From: Ariolimax columbianus
Lineage: Eukaryota > Mollusca > Gastropoda > Stylommatophora > Arionidae
Reading direction: 5' to 3'
Length of the DNA: 64,000 nucleotides
Assembly: GCA_036924085.1 (NCBI GenBank)
Contig: JAVGWX010000018.1
Span: 24,252,348 to 24,316,347, forward strand
The notes under the pieces are model-generated. The model had not been told where the DNA came from and made no database searches. It saw only the letters and a list, made by a program, of their open reading frames with translations. A program made the translations under genes and the position numbers. Below, in pieces: positions 31,237-41,220 of this stretch (positions are counted from its first letter, which is position 1; each line of letters opens with the position of its first letter).

Positions 31237-31365
31237 AGATGTAGGACATTAAAATTCAACATTGGTCTGTAAAAAATTTGGAAAGTAAGATATTATGTAG
31301 GACATTAAAATTCAACATTCATCTGTTAGAAATTTGGATAGTAAGATATTATGACCATGTATTAA
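31237..31365 (+). repeat. 55-bp minisatellite, continuation
   Basis: Two units with ATTAAAATTCAACATTGGTC and TTGGATAGTAAGATATTATG, the same subtype as 30,950-31,035. Confidence 0.8.
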
Positions 31366-31374
31366 GGTCAAAGG

Positions 31375-31592
31375 GACTTGCAGATACTATACTACAGGGC
31401 ACAGTTTAGAGCAAGCGAAAACGAGAATGTCCGAGAAAATTATTGGAAGATAACATCTATGAATAGACTAGCCTATGACTGAAGGAGGCAAAAAAAGCAA
31501 CCACAGACAGAGAGGGATGGCGCAGGATTGTGGAGGTGTCAGCAGGAGTGCCCCAACAATCTCAAGAGATCACAGGATGAACTGAACTGAAC
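31375..31592 (+). mobile_element. Decayed LINE 3' fragment with GAACTGAACTGA tail
   Basis: Resembles the end of the (CCTGA)n family: a remnant of the R-W-x-D-N-I block, GGGATGGCGCAGGATTGTGG, GTGCCCCAACAATCTCAAGA and a short tail CTGAACTGAACG. It is more diverged than the others and has a one-base variant of the tail unit, so it may be a sister family. Confidence 0.55.
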
Positions 31593-31715
31593 GAAGACAC
31601 TATGTAGGACAGTAAAGATCGATGTTGATCTGTTAAAATATGAATCGAAAGATTGAAAATGTTGAACAATATTTCTCATGGTAGGTCTACTAACATGTGA
31701 ATAATAAAGTACTAT

Positions 31716-32000
31716 TAGGTCAGGTCATACTATAAATGGTGAGGTCGATGGGGCACACATGAAGACTTCCTTGCAACCTTACGCCACACTTCATTGTCAG
31801 CGGCTGCTGCCTGTGCCTCTTCTGGTCGGAGATTGGTCCATTCTTTTATATTGTCCTTCCACCTCTTTTTGGGACGACTTCTTCGTCGTCTACCTTGCAC
31901 CTTTCCGTGCAGCATTGTATTTGCAAGACCATTTGATCTCGATATGTGACTGTGCCCAAACGAGTTTTCTTCTTTTGACAGTTGCCAAGAGCTCTTCAAA
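31716..32000 (-). mobile_element. (CCTGA)n-tailed LINE, 3' terminal fragment
   Basis: Minus strand: frame 31,730-32,011 has SRSNGLANTMLHGKVQGRRR, RSRPKKRWKDNIKEW and EAQAAAADNEVWRKV, the intact C-terminus of the family with L-H-G-K-x-x-G-x-R-x-R-G-R-P-x-x-R-W. Tail remnant GGTCAGGTCA at 31,718. Confidence 0.82.
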
Positions 32001-32039
32001 AAGCCATACACAGAATTTTAATGCTCAGGTCCCGTCTGT

Positions 32040-33400
32040 TAACATGTTGATAATAAGATAATAGGTAGGAAAGTAAAGTTCAGTTTTGGTCTACATCTTA
32101 GGACATGTAGATAGCGAAATACTATCTAGGTCATGTGGAGAGTGAAATACTATCTAGGACATGTTGATAGTGAAATACTATCTAGGACATGTGGATAGTG
32201 AAATAGTATCTAGGTCATGTGGATAGTGAAATGCTATCTAGGTCATGTGGATAGTGAAATACTATATAGGTCATGTCGATAGTGAAATGCTATCTAGGTC
32301 ATGTGGATAGTGAAATACTATCTAGGTCATGTGGATAGTGAAATACAATATAGGTCATGTGGATGGTGAAATACTATCTAGGTCATGTGGATAGTGAAAT
32401 ACTATCTAGGTAATGTGGATAGTGAAATACTATATAGGTCATGTGGATAGTGAAATACTATCTAGGTCATATGGATAGTGAAATACTATATAGGTCATGT
32501 GGATAGTGAAATACTATCTAGGTCATGTGGATAGTGAAATATTATATAGGTGATTTGGATAGTGAAATACTTTTTAGGTAATGTGGATAGTGAAATACTA
32601 TCTAGGTCATGTTGATAGTGAACTACTATCTAGGCCATGTGGATAGTGAAATACTATCTAGGTCATGTGGATAGTGAAATGCTATCTAGGTCATGTGGAT
32701 ATTGAAATACTATCTAGGACATGTGGAGAGTGAAATACTATCTAGGACATGTGGATAATAAGATAATAGGTAGGAAAGTACAGTTCAGTTTTGGTCTACA
32801 TCTTAGGACATGTAGATAGCGAAATACTGTCTAGGTCATGTGGAGAGTGAAATACTATCTAGGACATTTAGATAGCGAAATACTATCTAGGACATGTTGA
32901 TAGTGAAATACTATCTAGGACATGTGGATAGTGAAATAGTATCTAGGGCATGTGGATAGTGAAATACTATCTAGGTCATGTCGCTAGTGAAATGCTATCT
33001 AGGTCACGGGGATAGTGAAATCTATCTAGGTCATGTGGATAGTGAAATACAATATAGGTCATGTGGATGGTGAAATACTATCTAGGTCATGTGGATAGTG
33101 AAATACTATCTAGGTCATGTGGATAGTGAAATACTATATAGGTCATGTGGATAGTGAAATACTATATAGGTCATGTGGGTAGTGAAATACTATATAGGTC
33201 ATGTGGGTAGTGAAATACTATCTAGGTAATGTGGATAGTGAAATACTATATAGGTCATGTGGGTAGTGAAATACTATCTAGGTAATGTGGATAGTGAAAT
33301 ACTATCTAGGTAATGTGGATAGTGAAATACTAAATAGGTCATTTGGATAGTGAAATACTTTTTAGGTAATGTGGATAGTGAAATACTATCTAAACCTACT
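32040..33400 (+). repeat. 28-bp minisatellite (about 45 units)
   Basis: Units are GTCATGTGGATAGTGAAATA plus CTATCTAG, very regular over 1.3 kb. The array begins with a 55-bp-type unit (32,035-32,100) and the same transition sequence ATAGGTAGGAAAGTA recurs at about 32,766, 705 bp later. The unit equals the first half of the 55-bp unit. Confidence 0.93.
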
Positions 33401-33784
33401 AAAGCCAACGATAAATGGTACTTCAGTGCTAAAACTACCAAGAATGTTTAGGACACGAACGCCATGCCTCTAATAGCAATACATTTTTTCTTATTAAGAA
33501 AAAGGTTAATACTGTTTAAGTAATACAATATATTTTGGTTTGGTACGCATTGTTGTGTAGAAATAGCGGTGAATTAGTGCGTTGTTAAAAAATCGTTACC
33601 ATAAATTGCAGGACTGGTGAGCCACTCTAAAAGAGTTACAGCCATGTTCATGGCCCATAGCAAGGATGAACTATTTTTTTACCAAAATTCAAAGCTGTTC
33701 TGTGGATTTTGCTTATTTAGGCTTAATAAAAAATCAGTGATGCTACAAGGATAGACATTTAGAAGTTATCCTGCCAAACGGGGA
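33401..33784 (+). other. Palindrome outer sequence, no gene
   Basis: From 33,488 it matches the complement of 63,700-64,000 (for example AATACAATATATTTTGGTTT and AGAAATAGCGGTGAATTAGT). No coding pattern. Confidence 0.6.
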
Positions 33785-34140
33785 GCTTGGCTTGGCTTCG
33801 TTCGTTCTCAATCTCCCGCTACTAAACCCCCAAAGGGATTATGCAGCAGAATGTAGTCCAGAGAAAGGAATGCGTTGTTTCGTAGTTTACAGCTTGACTG
33901 CGATATTTGCACCTTTCAGTCCAACACATCGGCCTTAAGCAACCATTTTTTGAGTACCGGGTTAGCATTCCCTCTTCCATCCCTTCTCCTTAGCCAGTCT
34001 GCTCTGTTCCAGCCTGTTATCCAGGATCATCGCGTGGAGGTGTTGACGGGTCTTGACAGCTCTGGTTCACTGGCCCTGGCGCTAGCAGTCAGCTATGGGT
34101 CGCTGACCGCTGCAGCTCATGTGCTGCATACGGGGAACTG
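33785..34140 (+). repeat. Dispersed 'CTCCCGCTAC' repeat, left arm copy 1
   Basis: Begins GGCTTGGCTTCGTTCGTTC, AATCTCCCGCTACTAAACCC, includes AGTTTACAGCTTGACTGCGA and TTTTTTGAGTACCGGGTTAG, and ends with one copy of CTAGCAGTCAGCTATGGGTC. SINE2 follows directly, so the two may form one composite element. Confidence 0.65.
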
Positions 34141-34451
34141 AGACGCTAGTCTAGCCAGGCACAACATACTGACCAGGACGTCGTGTCAGGGTCAGGCACA
34201 ATACACTGACCAAGACCACAGTCTCTCTTCCATGTAGCGTTTTCTGGAAACAGGCCGTTTTCAGGCAGTCTGGCTGACGAGGTGTGATCTCCGTAATAGT
34301 GAGCGCAACACAGATGAAAAACCGCCAGGAAGGCCACCTTCAACGGCATGACAGGGATGGGATGAAAGCTACCACAACCTGCCACTTAACACTCTTTTCA
34401 GGGCGCACAAAAGAGTAAACTTACTCACTGTGGGCATTGAACAACAACATC
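34141..34451 (+). mobile_element. SINE2 copy, left arm
   Basis: Contains GGTCAGGCACAATACACTGA, CTGGAAACAGGCCGTTTTC, AGGGCGCACAAAAGAGTAAA and a CAACAAC tail at 34,440. It is adjacent to the tail of a jockey/I-like fragment on the minus strand. Confidence 0.62.
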
Positions 34452-34975
34452 CTCCTTCTTCTTCATCGTACGCTGTCAGACGTCAACTTGAATTTGTTCT
34501 AAGAAAGTAGCGGCCATCCTTCCTGAGGCTGTCGACACTGCCATAGAGCTTGTCTAGTGTTGGCACTGGTGATGGGCACATGTGCTTTCTCTGGTCCTCG
34601 TATGTCGGGCGATTTTGCAGCAAATGTTCAGGAGTCATTTTCCCTGTACCACAAGTGCATTCATCAGTAGCACCTATCTTCAGTTTATTGAATAGATGGT
34701 ACCTTAGTCTGTTGTGACCTGTGCGGAGTCTAGCGACCACTACCTGCTCTCTTCTGTTCAATTGGTAGTAGGCATCATTTTTTGTGTAGCCAGCATGCTC
34801 TGTTTCCCACGTGTCCATGTATCTGGCCCTAATAAGCCTTTTGGACTCTTCGTAAGTCACACTAGAATCTGGTTGTGGTAGTCTTGCACCTTCTTTTACC
34901 AGTCTGTCTGCCTCCTCGTTGCCGTGGATGTTACAGTGGGATGGAACCCACTGTACCACTATTTTTGTTTTGGGG
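34452..34975 (-). mobile_element. jockey/I-like LINE, 5'-truncated copy, left arm
   Basis: Minus strand frame 34,483-34,959: WVPSHCNIHGNEEADRLV, YEESKRLIRARYMD, LNRREQVVVARLRTGH, CTCGTGKMTPEHLLQN (final Cys changed to Arg). The CTTCTTCTTC tail is at 34,453. A poly(G) run abuts the 5' truncation point. Confidence 0.85.
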
Positions 34976-34978
34976 CTT

Positions 34979-34992
34979 GGGGGGGGGGGGGG
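34979..34992. repeat. poly(G) tract
   Basis: Fourteen G at the 5' end of the truncated LINE; the mirror position (62,460-62,489) has poly(C) followed by poly(A). Confidence 0.85.
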
Positions 34993-35009
34993 AGGGAGAG
35001 GTCCTTCGT

Positions 35010-35225
35010 CAGTGTGTTTACCTGACCCTAATTAACATTGTCTGATCAGTATGATTTACCTGACCCCGGCTAACATTGTCTGATGGGTATGTTTTACCTG
35101 ACCTTAACTAACATTGTATGATGGGTATGTTTTACCTGACCTTAACTAACATTGTCTGATGGGTATGTTTTACCTGACCTTAACTAACATTGTCTGATTG
35201 GTATGTTTTACCTGACCGGGCGAGA
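35010..35225 (-). repeat. 38-bp minisatellite derived from the SINE2 5' end
   Basis: Five units with TGTTTTACCTGACCTTAACT and AACATTGTCTGATGGGTA. The complement, GGTCAGGTAAAACATACCCA ... CAGACAATGTTAG, is the SINE2 head. Mirror array at 62,278-62,455. Confidence 0.82.
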
Positions 35226-35273
35226 GTCTCAGATCCCCATGTGCAATGTGTATTCGATGTTGTCATATTTCAG

Positions 35274-35492
35274 TGGCGATTCAATAAATATTTCGTCTTC
35301 CTGTCAAACAAATGGAAAGAATCTACTTCATTATTAAATGATGAGTTTGAAGAGCACATTCATGTCTTTGGAGGATATGACAGTATTATTATATATCTAC
35401 TTCTGCAGGAAGCTAATATGGCTCGTTTGCATGATGACATCCAAGAACCTAAAAAGATAAATCCACTTTCACACAAAACTAATTTACTATAA
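35274..35492 (+). other. Unassigned conserved frame (73 codons), possible terminal exon
   Basis: Open from a T-rich acceptor-like GTTGTCATATTTCAG to a TAA; the peptide includes WRFNKYFVFLSNKWK, EFEEHIHVFGGYDS and NMARLHDDIQEPKK. The mirror copy (62,003-62,221) differs by one residue, Glu to Lys. No family recognised and no upstream exon identified, so a chance frame is possible. Confidence 0.25.
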
Positions 35493-35869
35493 ATATATCA
35501 AAATTCGCGTTAACAAATTCACTTTTACAGAAAACAGGTCTTTTATAACAGTGTAGTAACAGTAGGTCGAGAGATGATTATTTTGAGAGACAGCTATGTG
35601 TGTAGCAACGGTAAGGCCGAAACTTGATGTATTGACAGATCTCAGTGTAATAACTGTGTGGCCCAGACTTGATTGCTTTGGCAGAGATATGTGTGTGGTA
35701 GATTAATTATATGATTTAATTTGTTTATTGCTGTTTGTGTTGGCAGAATTATAACTTTTAGAACACAAGTGAGACAAATTATCGTATATTTTATCTTATT
35801 AGTACTACTGATCTACTAAAACAGCAATAGCACGCAAACAAATTAAGCTAGAACCTTTAAACTTTCACA
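35493..35869. other. No gene; AT-rich
   Basis: Holds about 1.5 copies of a 48-bp unit (GCCCAGACTTGATTG) that is triplicated in the right arm at 61,724-61,870. Nothing else seen. Confidence 0.6.
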
Positions 35870-36290
35870 GTAATCCACATAAGTTAAATTGGAACATTCA
35901 AACTCTCACAGTTGCACACAGTAATCAAGCTAGAACCTCAAAATTCTCAATGGTGTACACATAAACCAAGCTAGAACATTCAAACCTTCGCCGCAGTTCA
36001 TAGAAATCAAGCTATATAGGACATTCAAACTTTCACAGTAGTCCACAGAAATCAAGTTAGAACCTTCAAACGTTCATAGTAGTCCACATAAATCAAGTTA
36101 GAACCTTCAAACGTTCACAGTAGTCCATATAAATCATGTTAGAACCTTCAAACGTTCACAGTAGTCCACATAAATCAAGTTAGAACCTTCAAACTTTCAC
36201 AGTAAGCCACAGAAATCAAGCTAGAGCCTTCAAACTTTCACAATAGTCCACATATATCAAGCTAGAACATTCAAACTCACAATAGTGCCC
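35870..36290 (+). repeat. 41-bp minisatellite, left arm (about 10 units)
   Basis: Units with AAATCAAGTTAGAACCTTCA and AACGTTCACAGTAGTCCAC, 41 bp apart in the regular part (36,061 to 36,102). Flanks are degenerate. Mirror at 61,305-61,640. Confidence 0.88.
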
Positions 36291-36308
36291 ATAAACAAAG
36301 AAACTTAC

Positions 36309-36405
36309 TTGAGATACCAACAATTGCGACCACTCCCAGTATATGGCCTGGTTAAGAATGACTGTACAGATGTAGCTGATTCGAGCATCTATTACAAACG
36401 AAAAT
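36309..36405 (-). other. Candidate 97-bp internal exon, left arm
   Basis: On the minus strand it is bounded by an acceptor-like TTTTTCATTGCTACAG and a donor CAA|GTAAGT. One frame is open throughout (32 codons after one base: FSFVIDARISYICTV, ILNQAIYWEWSQLL). It is identical base for base to 61,175-61,271 in the right arm. No partner exon or known family. Confidence 0.25.
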
Positions 36406-36594
36406 CTGTAGCAATGAAAAATGTGACGGCGAGTTCTGACCGACTAATGACCCCGAGCCATGGTCTAGCTACTCAAAAAGTAAGAAAATAGACTTAACGT
36501 ATCAGTGAGCGGGTGTGTTAAGTTAGCTAGCTTTAACCGCATCCAGTTTACCCGCATTTGACGGCTTTTCTTTGGTGGTCACAAAGCCATTTTA

Positions 36595-36885
36595 TATCTT
36601 ATCCAAGTATCTCTAGTTGTTAACCTAATCTTATCCAAGTATCTGTAGACGTAGATCTAATCCTATCCAAGTATCTCTAGACGTAGACCTGCTCTTTTCC
36701 AAGTATCTCTAGACGTAGACCTAATCTTATCCAAGTATCTGTAGATGTTGACCTAATCTTATCCAAGTATCTCAACACGTAGACCTAAACTTATCCAAGT
36801 ATTTCTAGACGTAGACCTAATCTTATCCAAGTATCTCTAGACGTAGACCTAATCTTATCCAAGTATCTCTAAACGCAGACCACAT
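36595..36885 (+). repeat. 32-bp minisatellite, left arm (about 9 units)
   Basis: Units with AATCTTATCCAAGTATCTCT and AGACGTAGACCT. The mirror array (60,440-60,975) is nearly twice as long. Confidence 0.9.
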
Positions 36886-36924
36886 TTTCATTTATCATAC
36901 AGTGGATCTATGAACACTACCACA

Positions 36925-37430
36925 CATGACAACGACAAGGTGGACAGACTAGCAAAGAATGGATAAAGACAAGAATTGCCACATGCTGCGACAGCCATAA
37001 AACAGCCAAGCAGCTCATACCAGCAATCACAGAGACTTGTCTGAACAGATAGACCATGGGAAACACGGGAATGGAGATCACAAACGGGAAGCCTCAATCT
37101 AAATTACAGCAACAATCAACTCACATAGACAGAATCATTGTACCATTTTCTGGCTGAGAACCAAACACATTCCACGTTACAAGCACCTGAACATAATCCA
37201 ACCACAACACACACCACAGTGCCAGCTGTGTACACACCCATATGCCACAGTTGGTCATTATCTCTTTGAGTGATCGGCGCTCAACGATGCTAGGAGAATG
37301 CTTCTTCCTATGAGGCCAGATAAATGGATCACTATGTATGGCACTAGACAACAACTAACACGCCCAGACACCAGTATATGGCATTGGGCAAAAGGGAATG
37401 AGCATCGATGCTTCTGGAACCGTAACAAAG
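36925..37430 (+). mobile_element. LINE RNase H / C-terminal fragment, left arm
   Basis: Frame-shifted plus-strand reading shows a D-K-V-D-R-L-A-K-N-G remnant, then LRTKHIPRYKHLNI, CQLCTHPYATVGHYLFE and MLLPMRPDKW. This is the terminal RNase H helix and C-x-x-C-x-H zinc-knuckle-like end of an I/jockey-type LINE, a family different from the (GAA)n one. The longer antisense frames here are shadows. Confidence 0.6.
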
Positions 37431-37431
37431 T

Positions 37432-37560
37432 CTGGTCAGGCAAAACATACTGATCGGACATGTTAGTCAGGGTCGGGTAAAATAAAAAGTAAAACAACAA
37501 CACATTGTAAGAAACAGGCCTACTTCCAAATGAGCCAGACGACAGTTCATATCGGATCCA
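37432..37560 (+). mobile_element. SINE2 5' end fragment, left arm
   Basis: GGTCAGGCAAAACATACTGA, TCGGACATGTTAGTCAGGGT and GTAAAACAACAACA; only the head is present. Mirror at 59,765-59,895. Confidence 0.5.
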
Positions 37561-37734
37561 CAACTAGGGGATTGCATGTTAAGTTTTGATTCGCATTATT
37601 ATTTTATAAGTCTAGTGATATTGCGAGCTTAATATCTAAGTAGCAACATGTCACTGTGTCGGCTTGTGCATTCAAAAGTAAAAACAACTATGATTCTCTG
37701 TATAAGTGAAATCTTACCTCTAAATCAATCATAT

Positions 37735-37890
37735 AATCGGTGTACTACAGTAAACACAAAATCTTAATTCTATGTCATCATATCATCGGTGTACAACAGT
37801 AAATACAAAATCGTACCTCTATCACCATTTGATCGATATTCTACAGTAAACACAAAATCTTACCTCTATGTCATCATATAATCGATAGGA
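37735..37890 (+). repeat. Short tandem units near 50 bp, left arm
   Basis: Three to four units with CAGTAAACACAAAATCTTAC and CTATGTCATCATATAATCG. Related to the 49-bp array at 38,400 (shared CTACAGTAAACAC). Confidence 0.7.
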
Positions 37891-37926
37891 AAGAATCGCC
37901 ACCAATCACAGACTGGCGCAGCACTA

Positions 37927-38358
37927 TTGCTGAGGGTGTTGAGACAAGAGTCATCAAGAATAGATGAGGCCATCCAGAGACAAGAGTCATCAAGAATAGA
38001 TGAGGCCATCCAGAGACAAGAATCATCAAGAATAGATGAGGCCATCCAGAGACAAGAGTCATCAAGAATAGATGAGGCCATCCAGAGACAAGAATCATCA
38101 AGAATAGATGAGGCCATCCAGAGACAAGAGTCATCAAGAATAGATGAGGCCATCCAGAGACAAGAGTCATCAAGAATAGATGAGGCCATCCAGAGACAAG
38201 ATTCATCAAGAAAGGATGAGGCCATCCAGAGACGCTCGCTCTGCAAGTCAACTCACACCAACCCTTCTTCAACCCCGGTGGAAGGAGGTGTCTTATTTCC
38301 CTGTATAAAGTGCAACAGACAATTCAATGCTCAGATTGGCTTATTTAGCCATGTTTGA
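37927..38358 (+). mobile_element. LINE C-terminal zinc finger with eight in-frame 12-residue repeats
   Basis: One frame: eight copies of RQESSRIDEAIQ (36-bp units, positions 37,940-38,232), then STHTNPSSTPVEGG and FPCIKCNRQFNAQIGLFSH, followed by a TGA where the family normally has R-x-H. The C-x-x-C-x12-H pattern with I-G-L-x-S-H is the C-terminal finger of endonuclease/RT LINEs. The repeats amplify a piece of the variable region just upstream of the finger. The right arm has four repeats. Confidence 0.6.
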
Positions 38359-38399
38359 CCTCATGTGAACAGTTTACAGTGAATGCTGACAAAGTGGTC

Positions 38400-39290
38400 C
38401 TCATCGATTACGATGGACTAACAACATACGGTGTACTACAGTAAAAACTCAATCTTACTTCTAACCCACTGTATGGTCGGTGTACTACAGTAAACACTAA
38501 ATCTTACTTCTAACCCACTATATGGTCGGTGTACTACAGTAAACACTAAATCTTACTTCTAACCCACTGTATGGTCAGTTTACTACAGTAAACACTAAAT
38601 CTTACTTCTAACCCACTGTATGGTCGGTGTACTACAATAAACACTAAATCTTACTTCTAACCCACTGTATGGTCAGTTTACTACAGTAAACACTAAATCT
38701 TACTTCTAACCCACTGTATGGTCGGTTTACTACAGTAAACACTAAATCTTACTTCTAACCCACTGTATGGTCGGTTTACTACAGTAAACACTAAATCTTA
38801 CTTCTAACCCACTGTATGGTCGGTTTACTACAGTAAACACTAAATCTTACTTCTAACCCACTGTATGGTCGGTGTACCACAATAAACACTAAATCTTACT
38901 TCTAACCTACTGTATGGTCGATGTACTACAGTAAACACTAAATCTTACTTCTAGCCCACTGTATGGTCGGTGTACTACAGTAAACACTAAATCTTACTTC
39001 TAACCCACTGTATGGTCGGTTTACTACAGTAAACACTAAATCTTACCTCTAACCCACTGTATGGTCGGTTTACTACAGTAAACACTAAATCTTACTTCTA
39101 ACCCACTGTATGGTCGGTTTACTACAGTAAACACTAAATCTTACTTCTAACCCACTGTATGGTCGGTTTACTACAGTAAACACTAAATCTTACCTCTAAC
39201 CCACTGTATGGTCGGTGCACTACAGAAAACACCAAATCTTACCTGCAACCCACCATATGGTCGGTGCACTACAGTAAACACAAAATCTTA
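38400..39290 (+). repeat. 49-bp minisatellite, left arm (about 17 units)
   Basis: Very regular units: TTACTTCTAACCCACTGTAT, GGTCGGTTTACTACAGTAAA, CACTAAATC. The mirror array (58,575-59,040) has about nine. Confidence 0.94.
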
Positions 39291-39647
39291 TAAAAAATAT
39301 TTTCTTTGTTGCAGGTTGTGCAGTGTTTACACCATACGAAAAACAGGACCACTAATTGTGTCGTCACCGGATTCTCCCGCGCAACACTTTGTTGAGACAT
39401 TTCGCATCTACTACCACTTATCCTACACGATGCCCAGGGCTCATCACCCGTTGTCGTGGACGATCAATGCGAAAGGCACTGGTTGGATATACAGATTGCA
39501 TGGCTTGACTTGAAGCAGGAGGCACTAACTATTGCTAGTCCTCTTTCTTGTCTTTTATCACGCCAGCCGAAGCACAGTGGTACCAGCACAGTCGACTTCG
39601 ATCAAGAAACCTGCGACAAAGAACGTTGCATGCTCTTGCAGTAGTCG
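39291..39647 (+). other. Unassigned conserved frame, left arm
   Basis: After an acceptor-like TTTTCTTTGTTGCAG, a frame from 39,396 to the TAG at 39,645 encodes DDQCERHWLDIQIAWLD, TIASPLSCLLSRQPK and FDQETCDKERCMLLQ. The mirror copy keeps the frame with two substitutions (Cys to Arg, Ser to Gly). I recognise no family; a terminal exon or the remains of an element are both possible. Confidence 0.25.
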
Positions 39648-39649
39648 AT

Positions 39650-40027
39650 TCTGTAACTATTGTCTAGCATGATGAAGCTGCTAATATGATGCACAACTCA
39701 CTTTAGTCGTCCCTTTTAAGGCATGCATGGAGTTCATGGAATCAAATCAAAATCACGTCCCGTCATTTCTTGAATCACATGTTCAGCCTTGTATTTTACT
39801 TAACATAACGAGCTTTTAGAAAACATGATTCTTTTCATTTGCAGTACGGTGGAAATAATTTTTATATAGTTATTTTGCCACATCCATGCACAGCCTTTTG
39901 TCGCATCTTACAATATACAAGGCATTAAATAATTTATCCTATTTTCTTCACCAATCAGGAGAAATAAATACATCGCCCACCTTTACATATTTTGTCCTGG
40001 ACTTACAGTGGCAATTTTTGGCAGCGG
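39650..40027. other. No gene seen (mirror 57,838-58,215)
   Basis: AT-rich sequence shared by both arms, no tandem structure or coding pattern. Confidence 0.55.
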
Positions 40028-40640
40028 TTATATCCTTTCAGTTGCCATGAGGTCTTCAAAAGGCCATATTGCTGTTGTAATTCTATCTCGTATTTCCTCA
40101 TTTGTAACTCGATCTTTGTACGTGACGTTTAAAAGTCTTCGGAAACATCTCATCTCCAAGGCCTGTATCCTTCGCTGAAGGTCAGCTGTAACTGTCCATG
40201 TCTCATTAGCATAGAGGAATATTGACAGGACCAGTGTACGTATTAATCTGATTTTCGTGCATAGTGCTAACCGTTTATCTTGCCAGATTGTGTTAAGCCG
40301 TGCAAGCGCCGCTATTGTCTGTGCTATTCTGGCCAACACCTCACATTTTGATCCTTCATCACTGACAATCGAACCCAGATATTTAAAACGGAAACTCGCT
40401 TGGTACGGTTACATATCGAAATCAAATGGTCTTGCAAATACGATCGTCCACGGAAAGGTGCAAGGCAAACGACGAAGAGGTCGGCCCAAAATCAGGTGGG
40501 AGGACAACATAAAAGATTGGACCAGAACAGGTACAGGCAGCATCCGCCGACAGAGAAGGGTGGCGTGGAGTTGTGAGGTTGTCTTCATGTGTACCCCAAC
40601 AGCCTCACGGGTTACGGGATGACCTAACCTGACCTGATAT
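40028..40640 (+). mobile_element. (CCTGA)n-tailed LINE with 5' inversion, left arm
   Basis: Two head-to-head pieces of one LINE. The minus-strand part (40,392 down to 40,030) runs FKYLGSIVSDEGSKCEVLA ... VLSIFLYANETWT ... RITTAIWPFEDLMAT; the plus-strand part (40,392-40,640) starts KRKLAWYGYISKSNGLANT and ends with CCTAACCTGACCTGA. In the unrearranged copy (10,565-11,190) the second part follows the first directly. Such a structure is the signature of twin priming. The right arm has the same junction. Confidence 0.85.
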
Positions 40641-40984
40641 CCTGTCATTTCCAGTAAGGGGCCCCGGGATTCACTGGGGGAGGTAATCTTATTGGTAGGT
40701 GTGAAACGTGTAGCGACAAAGATAGAAAAGATATGAATTTGAAGTGCATGTATGTAGCTTTCTCAAAGTGCTCAAAATCGCGATGTGACTGCACTGGCTC
40801 ACAAGCAGAGACCATGTATGTGTTCAGATTCCTGAACCTGCAGTGAAGGAAACCTATGGGATGTGAGTCCATTTAAAGTTCGTACTGAATGTGGATTCAC
40901 CAGAATGTAAGGTGCAAAACACCTAGTACTTCGTCTTAGGAAACACAGTGAACGATGTAAACAAAATGTGGGACCTTGCACTGT

Positions 40985-41220
40985 ACTTGTAATATTTGTC
41001 AGTGACTCGTAGCTGACTGCTAGCGTCAGGGTCAGTGAATCGTAGCTGACTGCTAGCGTCAGTGACTCGTAGCTGACTGCTAGCGTCAGTGACTCGTAGC
41101 TGACTACTAGTGTCAGGGTCAGTGACTCGTAGCTGACCACTAGTGTCAGGGTCAGTGACTCGTAGCTGACTACTTGTGTCAGGGTCAGTGACTCGTAGGT
41201 GACTACTAATGTCAGGGCCA
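40985..41220 (-). repeat. 33/27-bp minisatellite inside the dispersed repeat, left arm
   Basis: About seven units with GTCAGTGACTCGTAGCTGAC; 33-bp units contain an extra GTCAGG. Minus-strand frames read as an SYESLTLTLVV repeat. The single-copy state is seen at 34,075-34,110. Confidence 0.85.

Noticed and set aside
36888..37354. Minus-strand proteins of 69 and 77 codons
   Set aside because: They are shadows of a LINE RNase H/zinc-knuckle fragment read on the plus strand.
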